Source: Alphaproteobacteria bacterium
GTDB lineage: Bacteria > Pseudomonadota > Alphaproteobacteria > Puniceispirillales > Puniceispirillaceae
Direction: 5' to 3'
Length of the DNA: 42,368 bases
Assembly (NCBI GenBank): GCA_016779005.1
Contig: JADHOL010000015.1
Span: forward strand, 1-42,368
Of this stretch, positions 1 to 8,429 are shown in pieces; the first letter of the stretch is position 1, and the number at the start of each line of letters is the position of its first letter. The position numbers and the translations under genes are program-made. The notes under the pieces were generated by a model. That model saw only the letters and a program-made list of their open reading frames with translations. It made no database searches and was not told where the DNA came from.

Positions 1-1
1 G

Positions 2-544
2 GTTGTCTCGGGCAATAGCTCTGTTGACCAGCGTATAAATGCATTAGGCGCTGGTGCGGATGGATATTTAACAAAGCCTTTTAATAAACATGAATTATTA
101 GCACATTTAGGCGCTATCATGAGACGCACTCACGGGCACGCCTCCTCTATCATTAATATAGGTAATTTAGAAATAAACCTTAATAAGCATTTTGCAGCAG
201 TAGATGAAAAGCCTGTAAGCCTTACTCACAAAGAATATCAAATTCTTCATTTACTCTCAGTTCGCAAAGGGGCCATTCTAAATAAAGATATTTTCTTATC
301 TCATCTCTATGGCGGTATAGACGAGCCAGAATCCAAAATAATCGATGTTTTTATATGCAAGTTACGTAAAAAACTAGAGCGCGCTGGCCTAAAAAATGCG
401 CAGATCCAAACCATTTGGGGTCAAGGATATGTATTAAGAAGTACAAACCCAGATGCCGACCCAACATCTGATGAACTCGAGGATATGAATATAGAAATTC
501 AAGATGCACAATTAGAATATGATTTACGCAATTTTCAGCACTAA
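2..544 (+). CDS. ctrA: Cell-cycle response regulator CtrA (5' partial)
   Basis: The reading frame is open from base 2, so only the C-terminal 180 residues are present. The first part is the end of a receiver domain with the conserved lysine in LTKPF; the phospho-accepting aspartate lies outside the window. An OmpR-type winged-helix DNA-binding domain follows, with DEPESKIIDVFICKLRKKL and IWGQGYVLR, which is the CtrA signature. CtrA is the alphaproteobacterial master regulator of the cell cycle and motility and binds TTAA-N7-TTAA half-sites. After the winged helix comes an acidic tail of about 33 residues that ends in FQH instead of the two alanines that form the ClpXP degron of Caulobacter CtrA. 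Identity is confident; retention of cell-cycle control in this organism is inferred. Confidence 0.9.
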   Translation, partial: VVSGNSSVDQRINALGAGADGYLTKPFNKHELLAHLGAIMRRTHGHASSIINIGNLEINLNKHFAAVDEKPVSLTHKEYQILHLLSVRKGAILNKDIFLSHLYGGIDEPESKIIDVFICKLRKKLERAGLKNAQIQTIWGQGYVLRSTNPDADPTSDELEDMNIEIQDAQLEYDLRNFQH

Positions 545-607
545 TTTTTAAATTCAATCTTTACAGCTTATTATTAGGTTATTTAGATGTGTTATTTGGC
601 CAGATGG

Positions 608-622
608 GTAGAAATTATCTAC
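608..622. promoter_or_regulatory. Dyad GTAGA-N5-TCTAC before the DUF3553 gene
   Basis: GTAGA and TCTAC form a perfect 5-base inverted repeat separated by five A/T bases, 25 bases before the start codon of the next gene. It could be an operator or chance; nothing identifies a binding protein. Confidence 0.25.
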
Positions 623-646
623 ACTCCATGATATGACACCTTAAAT

Positions 647-832
647 ATGACTTTATTTATTGATTATAGTTTAGGTGATTTTGTTACACACCCTGAAATG
701 CCTGATTGGGGTATTGGACAGGTGCAGTCTGTCGAGGGCTCTAGAGTCACCGTTAATTTTGAGAATTCAGGAAAACAACTTATTAATGCCTCACTCATTT
801 TGCTTGTCCCTGTCGCTGATAAGATAGAATAA
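647..832 (+). CDS. DUF3553 domain protein
   Basis: This 61-residue protein has the DUF3553 pattern: GDFVTHPEMPDWGIGQVQS, then RVTVNFENSGKQLIN and a hydrophobic end. The family is short, typical of Alphaproteobacteria, has no established function and looks like a small beta-barrel (SH3- or CarD-like) fold. It lies about 100 bases downstream of ctrA on the same strand. No strong ribosome binding site precedes the ATG, but the start gives a protein of the usual family length. Family assignment is from recalled consensus; function is unknown. Confidence 0.75.
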   Translation: MTLFIDYSLGDFVTHPEMPDWGIGQVQSVEGSRVTVNFENSGKQLINASLILLVPVADKIE

Positions 833-873
833 GGCATTAACAGTTTATTTCCTCTAACATTTTGACGTTTATA

Positions 874-894
874 AGTTATTATAGAATAACGATA
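874..894 (+). promoter_or_regulatory. Upstream motif copy 1 (formate dehydrogenase)
   Basis: This site contains AGTTATTATAGAATAACGA followed by TA. Within it GTTATT (875-880) and AATAAC (885-890) form a perfect inverted repeat around ATAG. It ends about 54 bases before the fdsB start codon. The first 19 bases match a site upstream of hemA (5559-5577) at 17 of 19 positions. It may be an operator or a promoter element. Confidence 0.45.
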
Positions 895-947
895 AGCAGT
901 CTTTTAAATTACAATATAGTGTCTTTCCTTCCTCATGGATCTGAAAC

Positions 948-2702
948 ATGGCGATTTCATCTGATTACCGAAACCAAAAGAAAAGATCAGGCAATTTCAA
1001 ACCTAAAGGGCGAATTGCAGATAAGACGGCTATTGATGATGTAACGGATTTGCTCCCAAATCAGTTACAAAGAGACATGTTAATAGAATATTTACATTTA
1101 ATTCAGGACAAATACTCTTTTCTTTCTTCTGACCACCTCACAGCGCTAGCATTTATTATGAAACTTCCTTTGTCAGAGGTTTGGGAAGTAGCAAGTTTTT
1201 ATGATCATTTTATACTGGTAAAAGAAACACAAACACCGCCGCCATCTCGCACGATTCGGGTTTGCACCTCTCTTACCTGTAGCTTGTACGAATCAGAAAA
1301 AATGCTCGATGCGGCATCACAAAGTGATACTGCTGAAATTCGTTATATTTCTGCACCTTGCCTTGGTGCTTGCGACCAGGCACCTGTGGCGGCAGACGGT
1401 CATTTTTTAATTCCAAAAATAAATCCAGACACCTTACAAAAACTCAAACATACACAATCAACAAAAGAAAAAAACACGTTAGATATTTTGCAAACAGCTT
1501 GGGATATGGATGCCTATATAAATTCTGGTGGGTATGAAATCTTAAATCACCTTAAGCAATCTGATGACAAGGAAGACCATGAATCAGCACTGTTACAGAT
1601 TGAGGGCTCTGCATTAAGAGGTCTTGGCGGGGCAGGATTCCCCACAGGCAAGAAATGGCGGATTGTACGTCAACAAGCTGGGCGGCGCCTAATGGCCATA
1701 AATGCCGATGAGGGAGAGCCTGGAACCTTCAAAGATAGGCATTATCTGTCATCAAATCCGCATCAAATGATAGAAGGTATATTGATAGCAGCTTTGTTAG
1801 TTGGAATATCTGATTGTTATATATATGTAAGAGATGAATACCCTGAAATACTGCATTTGCTAAGATGTGAACTTCAAAAACTAGACGCAACCAATTTAGC
1901 AGATCATACAACTATTCATCTTAGACGCGGCGCTGGCGCTTATATTTGCGGCGAAGAATCAGCCATGATAGAATCAATAGAGGGCAAGCGGGGATTACCG
2001 CGTCACAGACCGCCATTTGTTGCCGAAAAAGGTCTTTTTGGGCGCCCTACTCTGGTAAATAATGTAGAAACCTTATTTTGGATTCCTGCGATACTTAAAA
2101 ATGGTGCCGATTGGTTTAACGAACAAGGAACCACCGAACATCCAGGGCATCGAACCTATTCTGTATCTGGAAGAGTGGCAAACCCTGGATTAGTGTTAGC
2201 ACCTGCGGGTATTACGGCGCGCGAATTAATTGAAAAATGTGGCGGAATGGCAGAAGGGCATAGCTTCAAAGCCTATCTTCCAGGCGGTGCGTCTGGCGGA
2301 ATATTGCCCGCTAGCAAAGCAGATATCGGACTTGATTTTGGCGGGGAGCTTGCCAAATATGGCTGTTTTGTTGGAAGCCATGCGATTGTTATTCTCTCCG
2401 ACCATGATAATATCTGGGATGTTGCAAAGAATCTTATGCAGTTTTTCAAACATGAATCTTGCGGTCAATGCACGCCATGCCGTGCCGGAACAGACAAAGC
2501 AGTATCCATCATGAACGCAACAGAGTATCAGCCAGAATTATTATCCGAAATTGCAGCCGTAATGAGAGATGCCAGCATATGCGGTCTTGGGCAAGCCGCC
2601 TCTAACCCCTTGAGCTGTGCGATGCGTTTTTTCCCTGAAGAATGTGAGCGTTCGTTCTCGTGCGTTTCAACAGGGCTTAATTTATCAGGTAGTAATACAT
2701 GA
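948..2702 (+). CDS. fdsB: NAD-dependent formate dehydrogenase, fused gamma/beta subunit (NuoE-NuoF type)
   Basis: This 584-residue protein is the diaphorase half of a soluble NAD-linked formate dehydrogenase. It passes electrons from the molybdenum subunit through Fe-S clusters and FMN to NAD. Residues about 35-165 are a NuoE-like thioredoxin-fold [2Fe-2S] domain with Cys106, Cys111, Cys138 and Cys142. Residues about 195-570 are NuoF-like, with the FMN/NADH loops GLGGAGFPTGKKW and DEGEPGTFKDRH, GAGAYICGEESA, and a [4Fe-4S] set at Cys505, Cys508, Cys511 and Cys545. In organisms such as Cupriavidus these domains are separate FdsG and FdsB proteins; here they are one chain. The stop overlaps the next start as ATGA, so the two subunits are translationally coupled. 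Confidence 0.93.
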   Translation: MAISSDYRNQKKRSGNFKPKGRIADKTAIDDVTDLLPNQLQRDMLIEYLHLIQDKYSFLSSDHLTALAFIMKLPLSEVWEVASFYDHFILVKETQTPPPSRTIRVCTSLTCSLYESEKMLDAASQSDTAEIRYISAPCLGACDQAPVAADGHFLIPKINPDTLQKLKHTQSTKEKNTLDILQTAWDMDAYINSGGYEILNHLKQSDDKEDHESALLQIEGSALRGLGGAGFPTGKKWRIVRQQAGRRLMAINADEGEPGTFKDRHYLSSNPHQMIEGILIAALLVGISDCYIYVRDEYPEILHLLRCELQKLDATNLADHTTIHLRRGAGAYICGEESAMIESIEGKRGLPRHRPPFVAEKGLFGRPTLVNNVETLFWIPAILKNGADWFNEQGTTEHPGHRTYSVSGRVANPGLVLAPAGITARELIEKCGGMAEGHSFKAYLPGGASGGILPASKADIGLDFGGELAKYGCFVGSHAIVILSDHDNIWDVAKNLMQFFKHESCGQCTPCRAGTDKAVSIMNATEYQPELLSEIAAVMRDASICGLGQAASNPLSCAMRFFPEECERSFSCVSTGLNLSGSNT

Positions 2703-5473
2703 ATGAACATAATCCAATAGCCAAAAATCAAGTCAAGTTCATGCTTAATGACAAAGAGGTGTATGCGCACTCGGAGCAGACCATTTGGCAAGCTGCTCAT
2801 ACGCAAGGCGTTGAGATCCCGCATTTATGTTATAGAAATGATGAAACCTACAGAGCGGACGGAAACTGCCGTGCATGTATGGTTCAAATCGAGGGTGAGC
2901 GTACTCTTGCAGCCTCATGCCAACGAAAAGTCAGCGATGGTATGGTCGTAACGACAGACACAGATAGAGTCAAAAATTCACAAAAACTGGTCATGGAACT
3001 TTTATTATCTGACCATCCCGATAAAGAGATAGCGCATGATGATAGCTCGCATTTCTGGCAAATGGCTGAAACACATTCGTTAGAAACCAGCAGATTCCCG
3101 AGTAGACCAGCAATAGAAGCTGATAACTCGCACCCCGCAATTGCGGTAAATATGGATGCCTGCATTCAATGCGGCTTATGTGTTCGTGCCTGCAGAGAGG
3201 TTCAGGTGAACGACGTTATTGGAATGGCTGGCAGAGGCGCTGATGCTCATATTATATTTGATTTTGGGGATGATATGGGCGCTTCAACCTGCGTTGGTTG
3301 CGGTGAGTGCGTACAAGCCTGCCCAACTGGGGCTTTGCTTCCAAAATCCTTAATGAATGAGGATGCAACAAAACGCACTATTACACCTGATAAACAGGTT
3401 GATTCTGTATGCCCTTATTGCGGTGTTGGGTGTCAATTGAGCTTTCAGGTCAAGGATGATAAAATCGTTGGCGTTGAGAGTAAAAAAGGCCCTGCCAACC
3501 TTGGCAGGCTATGTGTAAAAGGGCGATACGGGTTCGATTATATACATAATAAAGAAAGACTTACCAAACCGCTTATTCGAAGGGAAGATGTCCCCAAAAA
3601 AGACTGGCACAGTTTTAATCCATCAAACCCGTTAACGCACTTCAGAGAAGCAAGTTGGCAGGAAGCTCTTGATACAGCTAGCGAGGGGCTAAATACGATT
3701 AAGTCAACACATGGCGGTGCTGCCTTAAGCGGATTTGGCTCTGCAAAAGGAAGTAATGAAGAAGCCTATCTTTTTCAAAAATTAATTCGCACTGGTTTTC
3801 AGACAAATAACGTAGATCATTGCACAAGACTATGTCATGCATCATCTGTTGCTGCATTGCTAGAGAATATCGGGTCTGGAGCGGTAACAGCTTCATTCTC
3901 GCAAGCCAAATACGCAGATGCTATTATTGTCATAGGTGCAAACCCAACCGTCAATCATCCAGTTGCAGCAACTTTCATCAAAAACGCCGCACAAAGAGGC
4001 GCCGAATTATTTGTTCTAGACCCGCGGGCGCAAGCACTTGATAGATACGCCACAAAATCACTTAACTTTAAACCAGGCAGCGATGTATCATTGCTGAATG
4101 CGTTAATAAATGTGATTATCAGCGAAGAATTATATGATCGTGATTATGTAAACACCCATACTGAAGGATTTGAACAGCTTGCAGAAACGGTAAAATATCT
4201 TACACCAGAGGCAATGTCCCCAATTTGCGGAATACCGGCTGAAGATATCAGGCTTGTTGCTCGAAAATTCTCAAATGCGCCTGCTGGCATTATTTTCTGG
4301 GGTATGGGGATATCGCAGCATACCCATGGAACAGATAATTCTAGATGCCTGATTTCATTGGCATTATTAACAGGTAACATTGGCAAAAAAGGGGCTGGAC
4401 TACATCCGTTGCGTGGGCAAAATAATGTTCAGGGTGCATCAGATGCAGGTCTTATTCCGATGTTCCTGCCAGATTATCAATCTGTATCAGACCCTCAAAT
4501 CAGAAAAAAATACGAGGCTATCTGGCAGTTTCCAATCCCAGAGCAGATAGGGCTGACAGTTGTTGAAATCACCAATGCTGCCTTTAATGGAGATATTAAG
4601 GGAATGTATATAATGGGGGAAAACCCTGCTATGTCAGATCCAGATCAAAACCATGCAAGAGCTGCTTTGGAAAATCTTGACTGCCTTGTTGTTCAGGATA
4701 TTTTTCCAACTGAAACTGCTGCATTTGCTGATGTGATACTTCCCGCATCTGCCTTCCCAGAAAAGACAGGTACCGTTACCAATACTGATAGAAGAGTACA
4801 GCTTGGAAGACAGGCGGTTCCTCCGCCAGGGAATGCCAAACAAGATTATTGGATTATTCAGGAAATTGCGACCCGCATGGGACTTCAATGGAGCTATCAG
4901 CATCCAAAAGATATATTTGCTGAAATGCGAATTGTAATGCCTTCACTCACTGGAATCACATGGGAGCGTCTGGAAAAAGAAGATGCCGTAACATATCCTT
5001 GCATAGATGAGCATTCAGATGGTCAAGATTTGCTATTTACAGAATCATTTCCTACAAAATCAGGCTTAGGCAAATTTACGCCAGCAGAATACACCCCCCC
5101 TGCTGAAGAGCCAGATGATGAATATCCCTTTGTCTTATCCACAGGAAGATTGCTTGAGCATTGGCACACCGGCTCGATGACGCGCCGCTCTGTTGTTTTG
5201 GATGAGATTGAACCTGTTGCTGAAATACATATAAATCCTAAAAACCTGCGTAGTCTTGGCGGTTTTGCTGGCACCCAATTGCAAATATCCACCAGACGAG
5301 GCGTTATAACGCTTGCAGCACGCCTGGACCCTGGATTACCAGATGGCATGGTGTTTATTCCGTTCTGCTTTGATGAAGCACCTGCTAATATGCTAACAAA
5401 CTCAGCACTTGACCCATTTGGAAAAATTCCCGAACTTAAATTCTCGGCAGCAAACATTAAAATTGCAGAATAA
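2699..5473 (+). CDS. fdsA: NAD-dependent formate dehydrogenase, molybdenum catalytic alpha subunit
   Basis: The 924-residue catalytic subunit oxidises formate to CO2 at a molybdenum bis-MGD centre. The N-terminal ferredoxin domain carries [2Fe-2S] ligands Cys44, Cys57, Cys60 and Cys74. Two ferredoxin-type [4Fe-4S] sets follow (Cys155/158/161/165 and Cys198/201/204/208), then the molybdopterin-domain [4Fe-4S] set starting at Cys238, Cys241 and Cys245. The active-site residue is a cysteine (Cys379 in HCTRLCH), not selenocysteine. No cysteine occurs between residues 75 and 154, so the NuoG-like His/Cys cluster of some relatives is missing. The start overlaps the fdsB stop (ATGA). FdhD and MobA, needed for its cofactor, are encoded at 15906-17413. 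Confidence 0.93.
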   Translation: MNEHNPIAKNQVKFMLNDKEVYAHSEQTIWQAAHTQGVEIPHLCYRNDETYRADGNCRACMVQIEGERTLAASCQRKVSDGMVVTTDTDRVKNSQKLVMELLLSDHPDKEIAHDDSSHFWQMAETHSLETSRFPSRPAIEADNSHPAIAVNMDACIQCGLCVRACREVQVNDVIGMAGRGADAHIIFDFGDDMGASTCVGCGECVQACPTGALLPKSLMNEDATKRTITPDKQVDSVCPYCGVGCQLSFQVKDDKIVGVESKKGPANLGRLCVKGRYGFDYIHNKERLTKPLIRREDVPKKDWHSFNPSNPLTHFREASWQEALDTASEGLNTIKSTHGGAALSGFGSAKGSNEEAYLFQKLIRTGFQTNNVDHCTRLCHASSVAALLENIGSGAVTASFSQAKYADAIIVIGANPTVNHPVAATFIKNAAQRGAELFVLDPRAQALDRYATKSLNFKPGSDVSLLNALINVIISEELYDRDYVNTHTEGFEQLAETVKYLTPEAMSPICGIPAEDIRLVARKFSNAPAGIIFWGMGISQHTHGTDNSRCLISLALLTGNIGKKGAGLHPLRGQNNVQGASDAGLIPMFLPDYQSVSDPQIRKKYEAIWQFPIPEQIGLTVVEITNAAFNGDIKGMYIMGENPAMSDPDQNHARAALENLDCLVVQDIFPTETAAFADVILPASAFPEKTGTVTNTDRRVQLGRQAVPPPGNAKQDYWIIQEIATRMGLQWSYQHPKDIFAEMRIVMPSLTGITWERLEKEDAVTYPCIDEHSDGQDLLFTESFPTKSGLGKFTPAEYTPPAEEPDDEYPFVLSTGRLLEHWHTGSMTRRSVVLDEIEPVAEIHINPKNLRSLGGFAGTQLQISTRRGVITLAARLDPGLPDGMVFIPFCFDEAPANMLTNSALDPFGKIPELKFSAANIKIAE

Positions 5474-5541
5474 ATTTTCATGTTTTAGACGCATCATTTT
5501 GTCACATGGTAAAAGGACTAGCCCAATTTAGGTTAAAGCTG

Positions 5542-5558
5542 TTACATTTATAATGTGA
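5542..5558. promoter_or_regulatory. Dyad ACATT-TAT-AATGT before hemA
   Basis: The core ACATT/AATGT (5544-5556) is a perfect inverted repeat that extends by a T-G and a T-A pair on each side. It lies about 55 bases before the hemA start and directly before the motif at 5559-5577, so it may be an operator for hemA. No known consensus was recognised. Confidence 0.3.
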
Positions 5559-5577
5559 AGTTGTTATAGAATATCGA
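5559..5577 (+). promoter_or_regulatory. Upstream motif copy 2 (hemA)
   Basis: AGTTGTTATAGAATATCGA lies 33 bases before the hemA start codon. It differs from the copy upstream of fdsB (874-892) at only two of 19 positions. The shared TATAGAAT could include a -10 element; a regulator binding site is equally possible. Confidence 0.45.
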
Positions 5578-5600
5578 AAATAAGTGATATCTGCAGTTTT

Positions 5601-5604
5601 GGAG
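5601..5604 (+). promoter_or_regulatory. Ribosome binding site for the TTG start of hemA
   Basis: GGAG lies six bases before a TTG codon at 5611. No in-frame ATG is available near the N-terminus of the family alignment, so this site decides the start. Confidence 0.7.
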
Positions 5605-5610
5605 TGTTAA

Positions 5611-6855
5611 TTGGATTATCAATCCTTATTCAAAGAACAAGTTAATCAATTAAAAACGGAGAATAGATACCGTTTATTCGCTGAGCTTGAGCGCAAGGTA
5701 GGAGAGCATCCTCACGCCATATGGCACAGCGACACAGGACCAAGAAACGTAATCATCTGGTGTTCTAATGATTATCTTGGAATGGGTCAAAGCAAACAAT
5801 CCATAAAAGCAATGACTGAATCAGCTAATAATCATGGTACTGGCGCTGGTGGTACACGCAATATTTCTGGCACTAGCCATACAATCGTAGCATTAGAATC
5901 TGAACTCGCCTCGCTTCACCGAAAAGAGCGTGCGCTTGTTTTCACATCAGGCTATGTTGCAAATGAAGCAAGTATCAGTGCTATTTCTGCCTTATTAGAT
6001 AATCCTGTTATTTTTTCGGATTCTATGAACCATGCTTCTATTATCTCTGGAATACGTTATGGAAGAGCGGAAAAGATTATTTTTCGCCATAATGACGTTG
6101 ACCATCTGGAGACCTTATTAAAAGCGCAACCTTATGAGCGTCATAAAGTAATTATTTTCGAATCTGTGTATTCTATGGATGGGGATGTATCTCCTATCGA
6201 AAAAATCATTCATTTAGCTAAAAAATACAATGCAATGACTTATCTTGATGAGGTGCATGCTGTTGGGATGTATGGCAGCGAAGGCGGCGGTGTTGCCCAG
6301 CAAGAGGGCTTAGAATCCGAAATTGATATATTACAAGGAACGCTTGGAAAAGCGTTTGGAACCATGGGCGGGTATATTGCTGCTAGCGATGCAATTTGTG
6401 ACGCTGTTCGGGGGTATGGCTCTGGATTTATTTTTACAACCGCAATGCCCCCTCCTCTTGCTTCTGCTGCTCTTGCTTCGGTTCAACATTTACGTCAAAG
6501 CCAGATGGAAAGAGATGCCCAGCAACGACAATCCAGACGTCTTAAAAAGCGGCTTCGGGAATATGGCATGCCCTTTTTGACAGGAAATACACATATCGTG
6601 CCAGTGATGGTAGGCGATGCTGCTAAATGCTCGCAAATCAGCCAGATGCTCCTTGATAAATATGGTTTTTATATTCAGCCAATTAACTTTCCAACTGTTC
6701 CAAAAGGTACAGAGCGGCTTCGCATTACACCTGGACCATTGCATAGCAATGAGATGATAGATGATCTTGTAATGGCGCTATCAAAGACATTTCATGAGGT
6801 TAATCCGCCTTCTGTGGTTTCGCCAAATGCCAATAACCGAGCTATATCAGCTTAA
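5611..6855 (+). CDS. hemA: 5-aminolevulinate synthase
   Basis: This 414-residue PLP enzyme condenses glycine with succinyl-CoA to 5-aminolevulinate, the first step of the C4 (Shemin) haem pathway found in Alphaproteobacteria. Seen in sequence: [10 protein letters not shown] near residue 50, [11 protein letters not shown], the aspartate in [10 protein letters not shown], and the PLP-binding lysine at about Lys247 in [13 protein letters not shown]. Length is typical. The start is TTG with a well-placed GGAG; the nearest in-frame ATG would remove the conserved N-terminus. It is followed by hemH, the last enzyme of the pathway, 45 bases downstream on the same strand. Confidence 0.96.
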   Translation: MDYQSLFKEQVNQLKTENRYRLFAELERKVGEHPHAIWHSDTGPRNVIIWCSNDYLGMGQSKQSIKAMTESANNHGTGAGGTRNISGTSHTIVALESELASLHRKERALVFTSGYVANEASISAISALLDNPVIFSDSMNHASIISGIRYGRAEKIIFRHNDVDHLETLLKAQPYERHKVIIFESVYSMDGDVSPIEKIIHLAKKYNAMTYLDEVHAVGMYGSEGGGVAQQEGLESEIDILQGTLGKAFGTMGGYIAASDAICDAVRGYGSGFIFTTAMPPPLASAALASVQHLRQSQMERDAQQRQSRRLKKRLREYGMPFLTGNTHIVPVMVGDAAKCSQISQMLLDKYGFYIQPINFPTVPKGTERLRITPGPLHSNEMIDDLVMALSKTFHEVNPPSVVSPNANNRAISA

Positions 6856-6900
6856 TATATATTTAAGTTTTTTTGTGATCTTTTCAGTTTGAGCGTAGCT

Positions 6901-7938
6901 ATGAGCCTAAAATCAATTCCTGATGACCATCCCTCCTTTCCGCCTGTTACCAAAACAGGGTTATTGCTGGTTAATCTTGGCACCCCCGATGCCACAGATA
7001 AAAAATCTATGCGTCGGTATTTAAAACAATTCCTCTCAGACAAGCGTGTTGTTGAAGTGCCAAGAGTATTATGGTGGATAATTTTAAATGGCATTATCTT
7101 AAATACCCGTCCCAAAAAGTCAGGTGAAGCTTATGATAAAGTATGGATCAAAGATGATGTTGATGGTAGTCCCTTGCGCAAAACCACACGGTTGCAGGCA
7201 GAACATTTAGCGGCGAGCTATAAGGATATTACAAATCTTGAGGTTGCGTGGGCAATGAGATATGGAAACCCATCCATACCTGACCAACTTAATTATTTAA
7301 AATCATTGGGTTGTAGTCAATTCTTAATCTTGCCTATGTACCCGCAATATGCGGCTGCCACGACAGCAACCGTTAATGATGAAGTTTACAAATGGGCGCT
7401 AAAGCAACGATGGCAACCTGCTATTAGGACAGTTCCGCCTTGGCATGATAATGATGTATATATCGAAGCTTTGGCGCAATCATTCCGAAGGCAATTTATG
7501 CTCGGCGAAACCCCGGAGCATTTGATGCTATCTTTTCACGGCATTCCAGAGAGGTATTTTACCTTAGGGGATCCGTATCATTGTCATTGTATGAAAACAG
7601 CTCGTCTGGTTCGTGAAAAACTTGACTGGCCTGCGGAACGGCTTTCTGTAACCTTTCAATCCCGATTTGGAAAAGAGCCTTGGATTAAACCCTATACCGA
7701 TGAGACATTGCATAAATTAGGTGAAGCAAAAACAAAGTCACTTGCCATCATGGCGCCTGGTTTTTCAGCAGACTGCCTTGAAACACTTGAAGAATTGGCA
7801 ATGGAAGGTCAAGAGATTTATACAGAGGCTGGAGGCGAGAATTTCACCTATGTGCCGTGTTTAAACGATAGTACATTTGGAATGAATGTAATTTATTCGC
7901 TTGTTAAAGATAATCTAGCTGGATGGGTTGATGTGTAA
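6901..7938 (+). CDS. hemH: Ferrochelatase
   Basis: Ferrochelatase inserts ferrous iron into protoporphyrin IX, the last step of protohaem synthesis. The protein of 345 residues has the N-terminal GLLLVNLGTPD segment, the catalytic-histidine motif LMLSFHGIPERYF, the FQSRFGKEPWIKPYT segment and the PGFSADCLETLEE region, all typical of the family. The ATG at 6901 was chosen; an in-frame TTG at 6889 would add four residues, and neither has a strong ribosome binding site. It follows hemA closely and is probably co-transcribed. The pairing of the first and last haem genes here suggests coordinated control. Confidence 0.95.
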   Translation: MSLKSIPDDHPSFPPVTKTGLLLVNLGTPDATDKKSMRRYLKQFLSDKRVVEVPRVLWWIILNGIILNTRPKKSGEAYDKVWIKDDVDGSPLRKTTRLQAEHLAASYKDITNLEVAWAMRYGNPSIPDQLNYLKSLGCSQFLILPMYPQYAAATTATVNDEVYKWALKQRWQPAIRTVPPWHDNDVYIEALAQSFRRQFMLGETPEHLMLSFHGIPERYFTLGDPYHCHCMKTARLVREKLDWPAERLSVTFQSRFGKEPWIKPYTDETLHKLGEAKTKSLAIMAPGFSADCLETLEELAMEGQEIYTEAGGENFTYVPCLNDSTFGMNVIYSLVKDNLAGWVDV

Positions 7939-8051
7939 TTATGTTAGGCATGATTATACAAAAAAGAAATTAGGGCATAGAAATAAATAAGTTAACAATT
8001 TTATTTTAATCAGGTATGACTGTTTTACTAACAAATAAGCATTTTATCTTA

Positions 8052-8125
8052 GCGGCTGTGGTGTAGTGGTAGCACAAGAGCCTTCCAAGCTCTTAGGGCC
8101 AGTTCGAACCTGGTCAGCCGCTCCA
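8052..8125 (+). tRNA. tRNA-Gly (anticodon UCC)
   Basis: The acceptor stem GCGGCTG pairs with CAGCCGC. The D-arm contains GTAGTGGTAGCAC, the anticodon arm is AGAGC-CTTCCAA-GCTCT with anticodon TCC, and the T-arm contains TTCGAAC. The CCA end is encoded. No truncated second copy of its 3' end was found nearby, so it shows no sign of use as an integration site. Confidence 0.97.
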
Positions 8126-8231
8126 AATAAAATTAACCTCTGACGGAAATGGTAAGATCTGATAACTAATGACCGTCGTAAATACTGGTATATGTGTTAA
8201 TTAGTTAAGAAAAACAGAAAGTTGTGTGAAG

Positions 8232-8429
8232 ATGAGTAACGATTTAAGCTGTGTTTGTATGCGTGATAGGACTGTTTGTAACTGTAATAGGCCTAGCGAA
8301 ATTGAACAGAAAGAAAGCCGGGACTGTCTGTGTGGACGCTCTCCTACTGGCAAATGTATGAGCTGGCACGCGCTTTCAGAAAAAGTATATCTTCAACGCA
8401 AAAGTCAATATGAGTTATCCGCCAGCTAA
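8232..8429 (+). CDS. Small CxC-rich protein, unknown function
   Basis: The 65-residue product carries seven cysteines, six of them in three CxC pairs (Cys7/9, Cys16/18, Cys32/34), followed by Cys42 and a Trp-His pair. The clearest segment is CLCGRSPTGKCMSWHALSE. This spacing suggests a bound zinc or Fe-S cluster. It is not the CDGSH pattern and not rubredoxin. There is no signal peptide, so it is probably cytoplasmic. The ATG at 8232 is preferred; an in-frame GTG at 8226 would add two residues. It stands alone between tRNA-Gly and a long non-coding stretch. No function is assigned. Confidence 0.6.
   Translation: MSNDLSCVCMRDRTVCNCNRPSEIEQKESRDCLCGRSPTGKCMSWHALSEKVYLQRKSQYELSAS

Noticed and set aside
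3833..3835. Possible selenocysteine in formate dehydrogenase
   Set aside because: The active-site codon is TGT (cysteine), and no in-frame TGA occurs in the gene.
5023..5481. Minus-strand frame of 152 codons in fdsA
   Set aside because: Antisense to a conserved part of the alpha subunit, with no family resemblance and no promoter or ribosome binding site.
8052..8125. tRNA-Gly as an integration site for the following non-coding stretch
   Set aside because: No repeated tRNA 3' end was found downstream, and the flanking composition does not change.
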